A stretch of DNA of 63,941 nucleotides from contig JADJHE010000025.1 of NCBI GenBank assembly GCA_016707685.1, positions 1 through 63,941 on the forward strand. The letters run 5' to 3'. The position numbers and the translations under genes were made by a program. The notes beneath the pieces were generated by a model that saw nothing but the letters and a program-made list of their open reading frames with translations, did no database searches and had not been told where the DNA came from. This DNA is from Bacteroidota bacterium (GTDB lineage: Bacteria > Bacteroidota > Bacteroidia > 2-12-FULL-35-15). Positions 44,597-53,299 of this stretch are shown piece by piece; positions within the stretch are counted from its first letter, which is position 1, and every line of letters begins with the position of its first letter.

Positions 44597-45745
44597 ATTT
44601 CACCCCTACTGGGTTTGAAATGTTTTGTTGTTAGATCTTGCTATTTCTATTGAGCTCCTACGGAGCTGTTTATTATCGTTAAGCGGGAGCGAATTGTAAT
44701 TATAAAAAGTATAAACGAGCCAAGGAACTGTTTTTTAATCTGCAGAGCTAATTGTAATAATAGAAACATAAATTAACTATTACGGAGTTATTCTTTTAGC
44801 TCGTAGGAGCATAATAGCAATAAAAGGAAAGTATAAAATAATAAATAAGCTCCGTAGGAGCGAAACAGCTTTTCTTATTGAATTTGTTAGGTTTTGTTTT
44901 TCCTCAGCAGATTTTTATTTCACCCCTACTGGGTTTGAAATGTTTTGTTGTTAGATCTTGCTATTTCTATTGAGCTCCTACGGAGCTGTTTATTATCGTT
45001 AAGCGGGAGCGAATTGTAATTATAAAAAAGTATAAACGAGCTACAAGGAACTGTTTTTTTAATCTGCAGAGCTAATTGTAATAATAGAAAACATAAATTA
45101 ACTATTACGGAGTTATTCTTTTAGCTCCGTAGGAGCATAATAGCAATAAAAGGAAAGTATAAAATAATAAATAAGCTCCGTAGGAGCGAAACAGCTTTTC
45201 TTATTGAATTTGTTAGGTTTTGTTTTTCCTCAGCAGATTTTTATTTCACCCCTACGGGGTTTAAAATGTTTTGTTGTTGCACTTTTCTATTGCTATTGAG
45301 CTCCTACGGAGCTGTTTCTTTTAGCTTAGAAGGAGCTAGTTGTAATTGTAGAAAACATAAATTAACTATTACGGAGTTATTCTTTTAGCTCCGTAGGAGC
45401 ATAATAGCAATAAAAGGAAAGTATAGAATAATAAATAAGCTCCGTAGGAGCGAAACAGCTTTTCTTATTGAATTTGTTAGGTTTTGTTTTTCCTCAGCAG
45501 ATTTTTATTTCACCTTTACGGGGTTTAAAATGTTTTGTTGTTGCACTTTTCTATGCTATTGAGCTCCTACGGAGCTGTTTTTTAGCTTAGAAGGAGTTAG
45601 TTGTAATTGTAGAAAACATAAATTAACTATTACGGAGTTATTCTTTTAGCTCCGTAGGAGCATAATAGCAATAATAGAAAAGTTTAGTGTAATAAATAAG
45701 CTCTATAGGAGCGAAATAGATTTTATTCTTGGATTTGATAGGTTG
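44597..45745. repeat. Tandem array of ~260-325-bp non-coding units with AGCTCC hairpins
   Basis: Four units start at 44597, 44917, 45243 and 45507, each beginning ATTTCACC..TAC.GGGTTT. Every unit has AGCTCC-TAC-GGAGCT (44653-44667 in the first), then ATTACGGAGTTATT, an AGCTCCGTAGGAGC (44798-44810, one base short in unit 1) and another AGCTCCGTAGGAGC (44848-44861). The first hairpin is the reverse complement of the later ones. Units 1 and 2 are near-identical; units 3 and 4 lack the 60-bp TCGTTAAGCGGGAGCG part. No protein frame. The 1.3-kb gap up to the cupin gene contains nothing else. Confidence 0.92.
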
Positions 45746-45798
45746 AATTATTTTATTGTCATATTCATTTCAAATCATTTATAAAAAGGACGAAGAGA

Positions 45799-46143
45799 TT
45801 AACTTTTTTTCAAAAAGTCGCCATCCACAATCAACAGCTTTACTCCATTTTCTGAAAATGAACGATGGGAACTAAGTTCATCTGAAACTACATACATTTC
45901 ATTTTTGTGGAGTATTTTTTTTGTGCCGTCTTTTAGCTCCGTAATAAATTCTCCCTCCAAGCAATGCACAATGTGCCCTTTCTCACACCAATGATCGGCC
46001 AAATAACCTTTTGAATATTCTACAATGCGAATTCGTAAACCACCTAGTTGAACCGTTTGCCAATAGGCAACACCAGTTTCTCCTTTATATTCTACTTTTT
46101 TAACCGATTTCCAGTCGATGGTTTGAAATGGGATGTTGCTCAT
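45799..46143 (-). CDS. DHCW-motif cupin-fold protein
   Basis: 114 aa. One cupin domain: VEYSKGYLADHWCEKGHIVH, CLEGEFITELKDGTKKIL, and MYVVSDELSSHRSFSENGVK. Metal ligands H (DHW), H (KGH) and a late H (SHRS). Small cupins of this kind may bind metals or sugars; the substrate is unknown. It overlaps the upstream gene by 4 bp (ATGA-type), so they are coupled. Confidence 0.85.
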   Translation of the reverse strand: MSNIPFQTIDWKSVKKVEYKGETGVAYWQTVQLGGLRIRIVEYSKGYLADHWCEKGHIVHCLEGEFITELKDGTKKILHKNEMYVVSDELSSHRSFSENGVKLLIVDGDFLKKS

Positions 46144-46624
46144 TTCTTTTTGCTTTTCTTTTTAGTATAATATGCGTGTATCGACTTATAAAAATCGATG
46201 GCAGAAGCTCCTTTTTCTGTTTTTAGTAGTTTACCAGATAGACTGTAATACTGAACTATACTTTTTTTATCCTCTTCTTGTATAAGCGTTTTATAAGTGC
46301 CAGAAGGATCGTAAATTGTTGCTGTTTCAAACTTATTCACTAAAACACATTCATGTTGGCGCAACACCGATGTTTTGGTCATGAACAAAAAATTGGATTT
46401 ATCAATGTATTTTATTGTATCAGTTGTTTTCCAGATTGTAGTGCTTGTACTTTTATCCAACTGTTTGCTTCCGTCTGCAATTCGGATGGTATGCTGGAGT
46501 ATACGTATTTCATTAAGACTGTCATAACTTGAATAAACAGTGTCAACAGGAAAAACAGGAACCAATTGTGCATTACAAATGGTGGAGAAAATAATAATAT
46601 GGTTAGTGTGAAAAAGTGTTTCAT
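46140..46624 (-). CDS. Unrecognised secreted protein, probable frameshift in signal peptide
   Basis: Two frames join: MKHFFTLTILLFS (from 46624) then TICNAQLVPVFPVDTVYSSY with one missing base near 46584, making a normal signal peptide ending NAQ. The body has EIRILQHTIRIADGSKQLD, ETATIYDPSGTYKTLIQEED and ends in a Lys-rich tail (YYTKKKSKKK). No family recognised. The -7 box TATATTTG at 46641 supports 46624, not the upstream frame start at 46643. Coupled to the cupin gene. Confidence 0.65.
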
Positions 46625-46640
46625 GATTTACTATGAAATT

Positions 46641-46648
46641 CAAATATA
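46641..46648 (-). promoter_or_regulatory. -7 box for the secreted-protein/cupin pair
   Basis: TATATTTG on the minus strand (CAAATATA as printed), 16 bp before the ATG at 46624. Confidence 0.45.
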
Positions 46649-46675
46649 TGCTAAATTTTTATTTTACTTAAGGCT

Positions 46676-47485
46676 TCACATGCTGTCTATCCTTGAAAGC
46701 ATATGGGCTAAGATAGGTTCGCATTTTTCTTTACAGCAAGGGTAGAAGTGACCATGTTTCCATTTTTCTGATTTAGGAGAAAGTCCCCACCAAAATTCAG
46801 CCAGGGCTAATGGCTGCATTTTATTTTGAAAAGCATATTGCAATAATTTTGGTCCAGCACATTCACCTGCACCTGCGACACAATTTTTGTATCCGGCTTC
46901 TTTAAACAATTCAATCAGACTTTTTTGTTCGCCAGCTCGATTCAAAAAATGATATTGATCAAAGATTTTATTTTGCAAAGCAATTGAATGGTTCTTCCTA
47001 ACGTTTTTTAATTCTTCAATTCGAATAGAATCAGTCAACGTTTCAATCTCTTTATTGATGCGGGTTAATTCCTGCATACCCAAATTCAAAAAACTGTTTT
47101 CGGTGAGCATATCAAAAACAGGTGGCACGAATTTAGAATGATGATTTCCTTTAGCCAGTTTTCCTGAAAAGGCGGCCAAATAGCCAATTTCATTTTCTTT
47201 CGTCTTCACTACTAATACGCCAAACATTTTACCAATTATATTTTCAGCATCGTTCTCTAACCCAAAATTATGAACCCATTCGTTTTGATCTTTCAAATAC
47301 GATTGCAAATCTTCAGCTGCCAGCAAACATAAAGGATGAGGCACATCAACCATTAAACTAAATTCAGAAGGAATAGCAGCATTAGCTAAAGAATGCTTAA
47401 AAGGAATAAAGTAGGGATCGACAGATTTCAAACTATTTCTGATATTTTCGTGGGATAACGGTTTGGTGCTAGGCGCACGGCCCAA
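46676..47485 (-). CDS. N-terminal region of a Bacteroidota RluA-type pseudouridine synthase, without catalytic domain
   Basis: 269 aa. HPLCLLAAEDLQSYLKD, GKMFGVLVVKTKENEIGYLA, FVPPVFDML, AGAGECAGPKLLQYAF and LALAEFWWGLSPKSEKWKHG match the N-terminal extension of long RluA-type proteins, which also binds the FYPCCKEKCEPILAHML cysteines. The expected C-terminal synthase (HRLDxxTSG) is absent; the frame stops right after IDSM. The visible start is a TTG at 47485; in-frame sequence without ATG continues upstream, and an ATG at about 47555 in another frame may be the true start. Truncated gene or a stand-alone version. Confidence 0.6.
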   Translation of the reverse strand: MGRAPSTKPLSHENIRNSLKSVDPYFIPFKHSLANAAIPSEFSLMVDVPHPLCLLAAEDLQSYLKDQNEWVHNFGLENDAENIIGKMFGVLVVKTKENEIGYLAAFSGKLAKGNHHSKFVPPVFDMLTENSFLNLGMQELTRINKEIETLTDSIRIEELKNVRKNHSIALQNKIFDQYHFLNRAGEQKSLIELFKEAGYKNCVAGAGECAGPKLLQYAFQNKMQPLALAEFWWGLSPKSEKWKHGHFYPCCKEKCEPILAHMLSRIDSM

Positions 47486-47600
47486 CTCTTTAAATAAATC
47501 GTTGTTTCGAAGATAGAACTTTTTCTTTCGATTTTAAAGTTTCTTCGGAGCATGATTTTGGGCTGGCCTTGAGCACCTGTTAGCACCAGTTTTTTATCAA

Positions 47601-48038
47601 TTATCGAATTGGTGGATATGCAACTATTATTTTATTCAATTGGTCAATGATTTCAGGTAATTGAGTTTGATCCAATTCCAATTCACATCTAAGTTCATTA
47701 CCGACTCCAGCTTGGTCCATTAATAAACATTTCGCCTCAAAGTGGCCAACTCCGTCACCGGCAATATCCAAATTAACTTGCCCTTCTATTGTTTCGAAGG
47801 TTGCACTTCTATTTAATTTGTCAAAAGCGATTTCAAGTTCTTTTTTAAATATTTCAAAATCGAAAGTCTGCATTTCAGCTTTAAACTTACCTGAAAATGA
47901 TCCAACATTAAATTGAACAATACTACTTAACCAATTCTTGTCGTAATTTAATTCTGCTTCGGAATGGCAGTATCCGATAACTTCTATTTTTAAAAAGTTT
48001 CCTTTATTTCTTAATTCAAAAAATGTTGAGTTATTCAT
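47601..48038 (-). CDS. WapI-family immunity-like protein
   Basis: 145 aa. Contains KNWLSSIVQFNVGSFSGKFKA, LNRSATFETIEGQVNLDIAG, DGVGHFEAKCLLMDQAGVGN and LRCELELDQTQLPEIIDQL, which closely fits the WapI-type immunity pattern (GxFSG, ATFETxEG, GDGxGH, ELELDQT). Such proteins protect from Rhs/WapA-like toxins. No toxin gene is near, so this is an orphan immunity gene or the protein has another role. Confidence 0.7.
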   Translation of the reverse strand: MNNSTFFELRNKGNFLKIEVIGYCHSEAELNYDKNWLSSIVQFNVGSFSGKFKAEMQTFDFEIFKKELEIAFDKLNRSATFETIEGQVNLDIAGDGVGHFEAKCLLMDQAGVGNELRCELELDQTQLPEIIDQLNKIIVAYPPIR

Positions 48039-48173
48039 TACGGTTTTCTAATTGCAACTAACTTATTTATAAGGATACAAAATGTACCCTTAATCTCTCA
48101 TATTAAAATATTTGGATACTTTCTTCGCAAACACCATCAAATATAGTCTCGCTTTTCCCAAATATAGTTTAAA

Positions 48174-48212
48174 AACAAGTCCTTCAAATTATGTTTATAA
48201 TTTGAAGGACTT
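48174..48212 (-). terminator. 16-bp perfect-stem terminator
   Basis: Arms at 48177-48192 and 48197-48212 pair perfectly over 16 bp with a 4-nt loop. On the minus strand the stem is followed by TGTTTTTAAAC. It lies 27 nt after the stop of the 48239-49717 gene. Confidence 0.65.
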
Positions 48213-48238
48213 GGGATATTTTGAAATAAAATTTTCAA

Positions 48239-49717
48239 CTATTTACCTTGGAGTCTTCCCATTTTATTTTCTCCTTTTTTATTATGGTATACATACGCTT
48301 TGTTTTTATGGGCGTATACTAATGCAGGAATGCCTACAACATCATATAGTATAGCATTTTGGTAAATTCTATTTTCTGCCTCATCTCCAATATCCTCACT
48401 ATAAACAACATTTTCAGGAGAGATGGAGTTGACAGTAACAGAACTAATAGTTGGTTGCAAAAAGCCATATATTGATTCAGTTCCAGTAATAATAACTAGT
48501 TTATTATTTAAAATAAAAGTGGGAATTTTTGCAAATAAATCAGTATTTACATCTAGCCTCATTAAATTGGGCTCACCTTGTACTTTTCTTTCAAAAGGAA
48601 TTACCCCAGTCCATTCAATTTTTCCATCCATATTAATTTTGAAGTAAATAACATTTTGTGAAAAGACACCGTTAGCGTTGCTTGTAGTTGAAAAAACCGA
48701 TTCAAAGTCTTGTCCAACAAAATATATGTTGTTATTTAATTGCTGAACATTATCAATAGTATAATTTCTTTTGATACTAAGTTTTTCTGGTTCAAGTCCT
48801 TGCTTTTTCATATTATCGTCTAATGTCTGTATCATTTCATCTGTAAAAAGTTGAGCTTCATTAACCTTAGTCGACATTGTACTTAACTCTATTGTTTTAC
48901 TGAAAACACCTTTTTTACCGCTTTCTTCATTTTTATAGAATCCTGCAACTGTAACTGAATTACCATGGATTAAGTAATCAGCACTTGTAATTTTTTCATT
49001 GTTTTTAAGTTCTAATGATGCCGTAACGGGTTTTTTGTTGGTTGAACTTACTGTCGATATTGATTTGGTTTCAGTAGGAATTTTGCTATTAAAAAATGAA
49101 ATTAAACCTTCATTTGTTATTTTAAATTTTGTGGCGGTGGTTCCTTCTTGAAGCTGAAAGCTGCTTTCCCATTCTTTTTTCATCGTCTCTGTATTAAATA
49201 CGATAAAATTTTGTGTGCTTCCTTCAGTGCTATAACCAATTGCTATATGCTTTAAATCAGCAGAAATTGCTGTCGCAAAAGAATTGATGCATCCATTACA
49301 TTTAGCTAATTTTGAGTTGCTTAAAGTGAAAAGCTCCATGTCACCACCTGTGTTTCCATCTGCATCAATTATTTTGTAGTAAATGCTGTTTTTTTCTTCT
49401 GAGAGTTTTGTATAAAGGGTAACCGTTTTATTTCCTATATAATAAGTAACTAAATAGTCGTTGTATACTTTTTTTTCCTTTGTTTTTTTGAAACAGTCAA
49501 CAGAAAATACATCTTTCAATGTTTCAGCATCATATTTTTCGACATAAAATGTTCCTCCACTATACCTGGTTACAAATATGTTTTTTTCATCACCGCCTAA
49601 AATACTATAAATCATGCCTTCTCTTTTAGCTATCTCCCCATAATCAAGTGTAAATTGTGCACTTGTTGTAAATGAAATAAGAATGGATAAAATGGCTGTT
49701 GTAATTGTTTTTTTCAT
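48239..49717 (-). CDS. Secreted protein of unknown family, probably beta-propeller-like
   Basis: 492 aa. Signal peptide MKKTITTAILSILISFTTSAQ; then repeated beta-rich stretches with alternating hydrophobic and polar residues (NIFVTRYSGGTFYVEKYDAE, FATAISADLKHIAIGYST, NKLVIITGTESIYGF, YQNAILYDVVGIPALVYAHK). It resembles uncharacterised Bacteroidota exported proteins. There is no T9SS tail. The MGRLQGK end is basic. Stands alone with its own terminator. Confidence 0.75.
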   Translation of the reverse strand: MKKTITTAILSILISFTTSAQFTLDYGEIAKREGMIYSILGGDEKNIFVTRYSGGTFYVEKYDAETLKDVFSVDCFKKTKEKKVYNDYLVTYYIGNKTVTLYTKLSEEKNSIYYKIIDADGNTGGDMELFTLSNSKLAKCNGCINSFATAISADLKHIAIGYSTEGSTQNFIVFNTETMKKEWESSFQLQEGTTATKFKITNEGLISFFNSKIPTETKSISTVSSTNKKPVTASLELKNNEKITSADYLIHGNSVTVAGFYKNEESGKKGVFSKTIELSTMSTKVNEAQLFTDEMIQTLDDNMKKQGLEPEKLSIKRNYTIDNVQQLNNNIYFVGQDFESVFSTTSNANGVFSQNVIYFKINMDGKIEWTGVIPFERKVQGEPNLMRLDVNTDLFAKIPTFILNNKLVIITGTESIYGFLQPTISSVTVNSISPENVVYSEDIGDEAENRIYQNAILYDVVGIPALVYAHKNKAYVYHNKKGENKMGRLQGK

Positions 49718-49782
49718 TTCGACTGGTTATTATTTTCTTAATAAATTTAAAATTGCAAATGGGCGATTAAAAGCAATATTGC

Positions 49783-50349
49783 TTAATTGTTTTCTTCAAT
49801 CACATCTAAGATTGCTTCCAGTTTTTCATCTTTAAATTCTCCCGATGTTGCATAGGCAATCTTTCCCGTTTTGTCCAATACAAAAAAGTAAGGGATGTCT
49901 TTTTTCTCAAAGTCCAATTCTTCTTTATAGGTTTTATCGCCTTCGTAAAACAACAAATAATCGTACATTTCTTTATCCGTATTCTTTTTAATGTTCTCTT
50001 TCGATGATTTGCTGGTTAATTGGTTAATTCCAGTAAACATTGGAATAAAGTATAGGTTTACATCGTAATCCACACCTACATCAAATACATCTGCTTTGCT
50101 ACGATCGATTTTTAAAATAAATTTATTGTAAATAGGATTGATCCATGTTTTTAAATCAGCTTCCGCTTTATTGCTAAATGCCATTCCTAACAAGGTGTAT
50201 TTTCCTTTTGTATCGGTAGGTATATTTACTTTTTTACCATTGTAATTTTCGCCTTGTAAATACGGAAACATTTTCCCTACAACGCCTTTGGGCATAAATG
50301 CAAGTCCTAAACCTGCTGCTAAAACAATTAAAAGTGCTACTTTTTTCAT
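49783..50349 (-). CDS. Thioredoxin-fold (TlpA/ATP10-like) protein without CxxC
   Basis: 188 aa. N-terminal anchor or signal (VALLIVLAAGLGLAFMPKG), then a thioredoxin-like fold: KVNIPTDTKGKYTLLGMAFS, a middle with VDYDVNLYFIPMFTG, and the cis-Pro-like end KKDIPYFFVLDKTGKIAYAT. The CxxC active site is absent, so a redox role is unlikely. Placed 14 bp downstream of the ABC ATPase. Function unknown. Confidence 0.75.
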   Translation of the reverse strand: MKKVALLIVLAAGLGLAFMPKGVVGKMFPYLQGENYNGKKVNIPTDTKGKYTLLGMAFSNKAEADLKTWINPIYNKFILKIDRSKADVFDVGVDYDVNLYFIPMFTGINQLTSKSSKENIKKNTDKEMYDYLLFYEGDKTYKEELDFEKKDIPYFFVLDKTGKIAYATSGEFKDEKLEAILDVIEENN

Positions 50350-50363
50350 ATCCTTAAATTTTA

Positions 50364-51317
50364 TTATTCGGTGAAATTACTTTGTGTTCCTACTGTTGCT
50401 CCTTCGTTTACTTTCGAAATAAAGATATCGTTCATACTCGGAATAATTTCTTTAAACGAATTTATTTCTACTGCTTGTATGATTGATCCAATCAATTGAT
50501 TTGCAGTGCTGCCTGGTGTTAATACCACTTGTGCTTTGCCATGTTCTCCTTCGGCTTTGTGTTCGCCCAACTTTGCAAACGTCCACAATGAATTGGTAAA
50601 TCCCATCATGTTACCAGTAAACTCTATTTCGTAAACATTCGATTTGTATTGTTTGCGAATTTCTTTTACAGAGCCATCCAATATTTTTTTCGATTTATTA
50701 ATCAAAGCAATGTTATCACATAACTCTTCTACCGATCCCATATTGTGTGTCGAAAATAAAATGGTAGATCCTTGGTTTTTTAAATGTAAAATTTCATTCT
50801 TAATAATATTTGCATTGATAGGGTCGAAGCCACTAAATGGCTCATCCAATATCAATAATTTAGGTTCATGCAACACCGTCACGATAAATTGCACTTTCTG
50901 TTGCATTCCTTTCGATAGTTCTTCCACTTTTTTATTCCACCAGCCATCAATCTCAAATTTTTCGAACCACTCCTTCAATTTCTTTTTTGCTTCGGCTTTG
51001 TTCATACCCTTTAATTGGGCTAAGTACAAAGCTTGTTCGCCCACTTCCATTTTTTTATACAATCCACGCTCTTCGGGTAAATAACCTATTTGCTCTACAT
51101 GTGCTGGTGTTAATGGTTTTCCTTCAAAATAAACAGCACCACTATCCGGACCAGTTATCTGATTGATGATACGAATCAAGGATGTTTTACCTGCACCGTT
51201 TGGTCCAAGTAATCCAAAAATACTTTGTGTTGGTATATTTAATGAAACATCGTCTAATGCGGTATGCGTTGCATAACGTTTAACAATGTTTTGTGCTGAC
51301 AGAATAGGTTGATTCAT
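50364..51317 (-). CDS. ABC transporter ATP-binding protein (NatA-like, DUF4162)
   Basis: 317 aa. Walker A GPNGAGKTSLIR, Q-loop IGYLPEERGLYKKM, signature LSKGMQQKVQ, Walker B LLILDEPFSGFDP, H-loop STHNM. A C-terminal DUF4162-like domain (about 225-300). The PEERGLY pattern fits NatA-like exporters. No permease gene is adjacent; the downstream thioredoxin-fold gene is on the same strand. Confidence 0.92.
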   Translation of the reverse strand: MNQPILSAQNIVKRYATHTALDDVSLNIPTQSIFGLLGPNGAGKTSLIRIINQITGPDSGAVYFEGKPLTPAHVEQIGYLPEERGLYKKMEVGEQALYLAQLKGMNKAEAKKKLKEWFEKFEIDGWWNKKVEELSKGMQQKVQFIVTVLHEPKLLILDEPFSGFDPINANIIKNEILHLKNQGSTILFSTHNMGSVEELCDNIALINKSKKILDGSVKEIRKQYKSNVYEIEFTGNMMGFTNSLWTFAKLGEHKAEGEHGKAQVVLTPGSTANQLIGSIIQAVEINSFKEIIPSMNDIFISKVNEGATVGTQSNFTE

Positions 51318-51367
51318 AAAGCTAATTTCTTGTGGACTAAAAGTACAAATTTTGGATAAGAAATGAA

Positions 51368-51829
51368 TTACTTTAACATTATTTCTAAATCGGGCATTTT
51401 CCGAAAGCCATCGGGTGCATGCACGTTTATAGACGTAATTTTGAAAGATTTTATTTTTTTGTTGGTAATGGCTTTTTTTTGCTGGTCGGTAAAGAACGAA
51501 CTAGAGCAAGCCAATTCGGTATAAACACCACTGGAAACAAATTCTAACTGAAAGCTGGATACAAAAATATCATTTGTTTTACCTGCTTCACAGTCTTTAA
51601 ACATGCGAATTTCAATTTTCGCTTCCGACTCAAATACCGATTTTGGAATGGTATCTTTATAACAATTGCTATCTGTACACAGCACAAGATAACAGTCATC
51701 ATAGTACTTTCTGACTTTTTTTACACGAATGGTGTCTTGTGCAAACGAAACAACCGATATAAAACACACTACCATGAAGGTTGTAATTGCTTTATACCGG
51801 TTGCTGTTATAAGAGTACTTATAAATCAT
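51368..51829 (-). CDS. Secreted protein, family not recognised
   Basis: 153 aa. Hydrophobic N-terminus (YKAITTFMVVCFISVVSFAQ) ending in a signal-peptidase-like AQ; an earlier Met (about residue 18) may be the true start. Cysteines in YDDCYLVLCTDSNCYKD and later FKDCEAGK and LACSSSFF. It ends DGFRKMPDLEIMLK. It lies 11 bp from dnaJ's stop, on the same strand. Function unknown. Confidence 0.65.
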   Translation of the reverse strand: MIYKYSYNSNRYKAITTFMVVCFISVVSFAQDTIRVKKVRKYYDDCYLVLCTDSNCYKDTIPKSVFESEAKIEIRMFKDCEAGKTNDIFVSSFQLEFVSSGVYTELACSSSFFTDQQKKAITNKKIKSFKITSINVHAPDGFRKMPDLEIMLK

Positions 51830-51840
51830 TCATTAAGCAC

Positions 51841-53008
51841 TTAATCAAAATATTGTTTCATACGTTCGAAGAAACTTTTTTGATTTTTTCCTGGATTGGG
51901 TTTGAAGTTTTCAGCATCTTTCAATCCTTCTAAAATTTTCTTTTCTTCTTTGGTTAAGTTTTGTGGTGTCCATACGTTAATGTTCACCAAAATATCTCCT
52001 CTTGAATAGCTGTTGATATCAGGCAAACCTTTTGCTTTTAAACGCAATACTTTTCCACTTTGTGTTCCAGCATCAATTTTAACTTTTGCTTTTCCATCTA
52101 TGGTTGGTACTTCAATTTGGGTTCCTAAAGCAGCATCGGTATAGCTGATGTAATGGTCGTAGAATAAATGCAGGCCATCACGTTTTAAAAATTCATGTTC
52201 TATTTCTTCAATCACTACAATCATATCACCCGGAACACCATTGCGTGCGCCCATGTTTCCTTTTCCTGCAACGGATAATTGCATTCCTTCGGCAACACCT
52301 GCAGGAATATTGATTGAGATTACTTCTTCTTCGCGCACAATTCCATCGCCATGGCAAGAAGGACATTTATCGGTAATTGTTTTTCCATCACCACCACAAG
52401 CAGGGCAGGTGCTGGTTGTTTGCATAGCTCCTAAAATAGTATTGGTAACTCTACTTACTTGTCCTTGACCTTTACAAGTTGAACATGTGCTGTGTGCCGA
52501 ACCATTTTTTGCACCGCTACCAGAGCATGGTTTACAAGCAACGTATTTATTTACTTTGATTTTCTTTTCAACACCATTGGCAATTTCTTCCAAGGTCATT
52601 TTTACTTTCACACGAAGGTTAGAACCTCTATTTACTCTTCTGCCTCCACGACCACCGCCACCAAATCCTCCGCCACCACCAAAGTGTCCGCCAAAAATAT
52701 CTCCAAACTGACTGAAGATATCATCCATGTTCATGCCGCCAAATCCACCTTGACCACCGCCACCACCAAATCCGCCATTGCCACCAACGCCAGCATGGCC
52801 ATATTGATCGTAACGTTGTTTTTTCTCCGGATTGCTCAATATTTCGTAAGCCTCAGCCGCTTCCTTTGAATTTTTCTTCCGAAGCTTTGTCGCCCGGATT
52901 TTTATCCGGATGATATTTAATAGCCATTTTGCGATAGGCTTTCTTTATTTCGTCAGCACTCGCACTTTTGGTAATTTCTAATATTTCGTAATAATCGCGT
53001 TTACTCAT
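51841..53008 (-). CDS. dnaJ: Chaperone DnaJ, one frameshift near 52863
   Basis: About 388 aa when joined. The J-domain is in the first frame (MSKRDYYEILEITKSASADE, KAYRKMAIKYHPDKNPGDK, EEKFK), then one extra G near 52863-52864 shifts the frame; with that base removed it continues EAAEAYEILSNPEKKQRYDQ. Gly/Phe-rich stretch, four zinc motifs CKPCSGSGAKNG, CSTCKGQGQV, CPACGGDGKT, CPSCHGDGIV, and the C-terminal client-binding domain. DnaJ stimulates DnaK; grpE is upstream on the same strand. The frameshift is most likely a sequence error. Confidence 0.93.
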
Positions 53009-53074
53009 TGTTTTTTTTAGTCTTTAGTCTTTAGTCTGTTGTCCTGAGTCCTTAGTATTAAACTTAATCTTGAT

Positions 53075-53250
53075 GCCTTTGTTGGTGTTATCAGCAACAA
53101 AGAAGTTGTTTTAATCAAATTTGCAGGTGATAACACCTGCAATGGCAATAAGAACGTTTTCTATTTATGCCTTAGTTGGTGTTATCACCAACTAAGAAGT
53201 TATCTCAATCAATCTTGCAGGTGATAATACCTGCAATGGCAATAATTATT
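53075..53250. repeat. Two ~95-bp units of paired inverted palindromes between grpE and dnaJ
   Basis: Unit 1: TTTGTTGGTGTTATCAGCAACAAA (53078-53101) and GCAGGTGATAACACCTGC (53123-53140). Unit 2: TTAGTTGGTGTTATCACC AACTAA (53172-53195, perfect 10-bp stem) and GCAGGTGATAATACCTGC (53218-53235). The core GGTGTTATCACC of one hairpin is the reverse complement of GGTGATAACACC in the other. The 291-bp gap otherwise has CTTTAGTCTTTAGTC words near 53025 and TATTGTCTAATATCTAACGTC words near 53270. Confidence 0.88.
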
Positions 53251-53299
53251 GATATTACTTTTATCTAAAATCTATTGTCTAATATCTAACGTCTATTAT

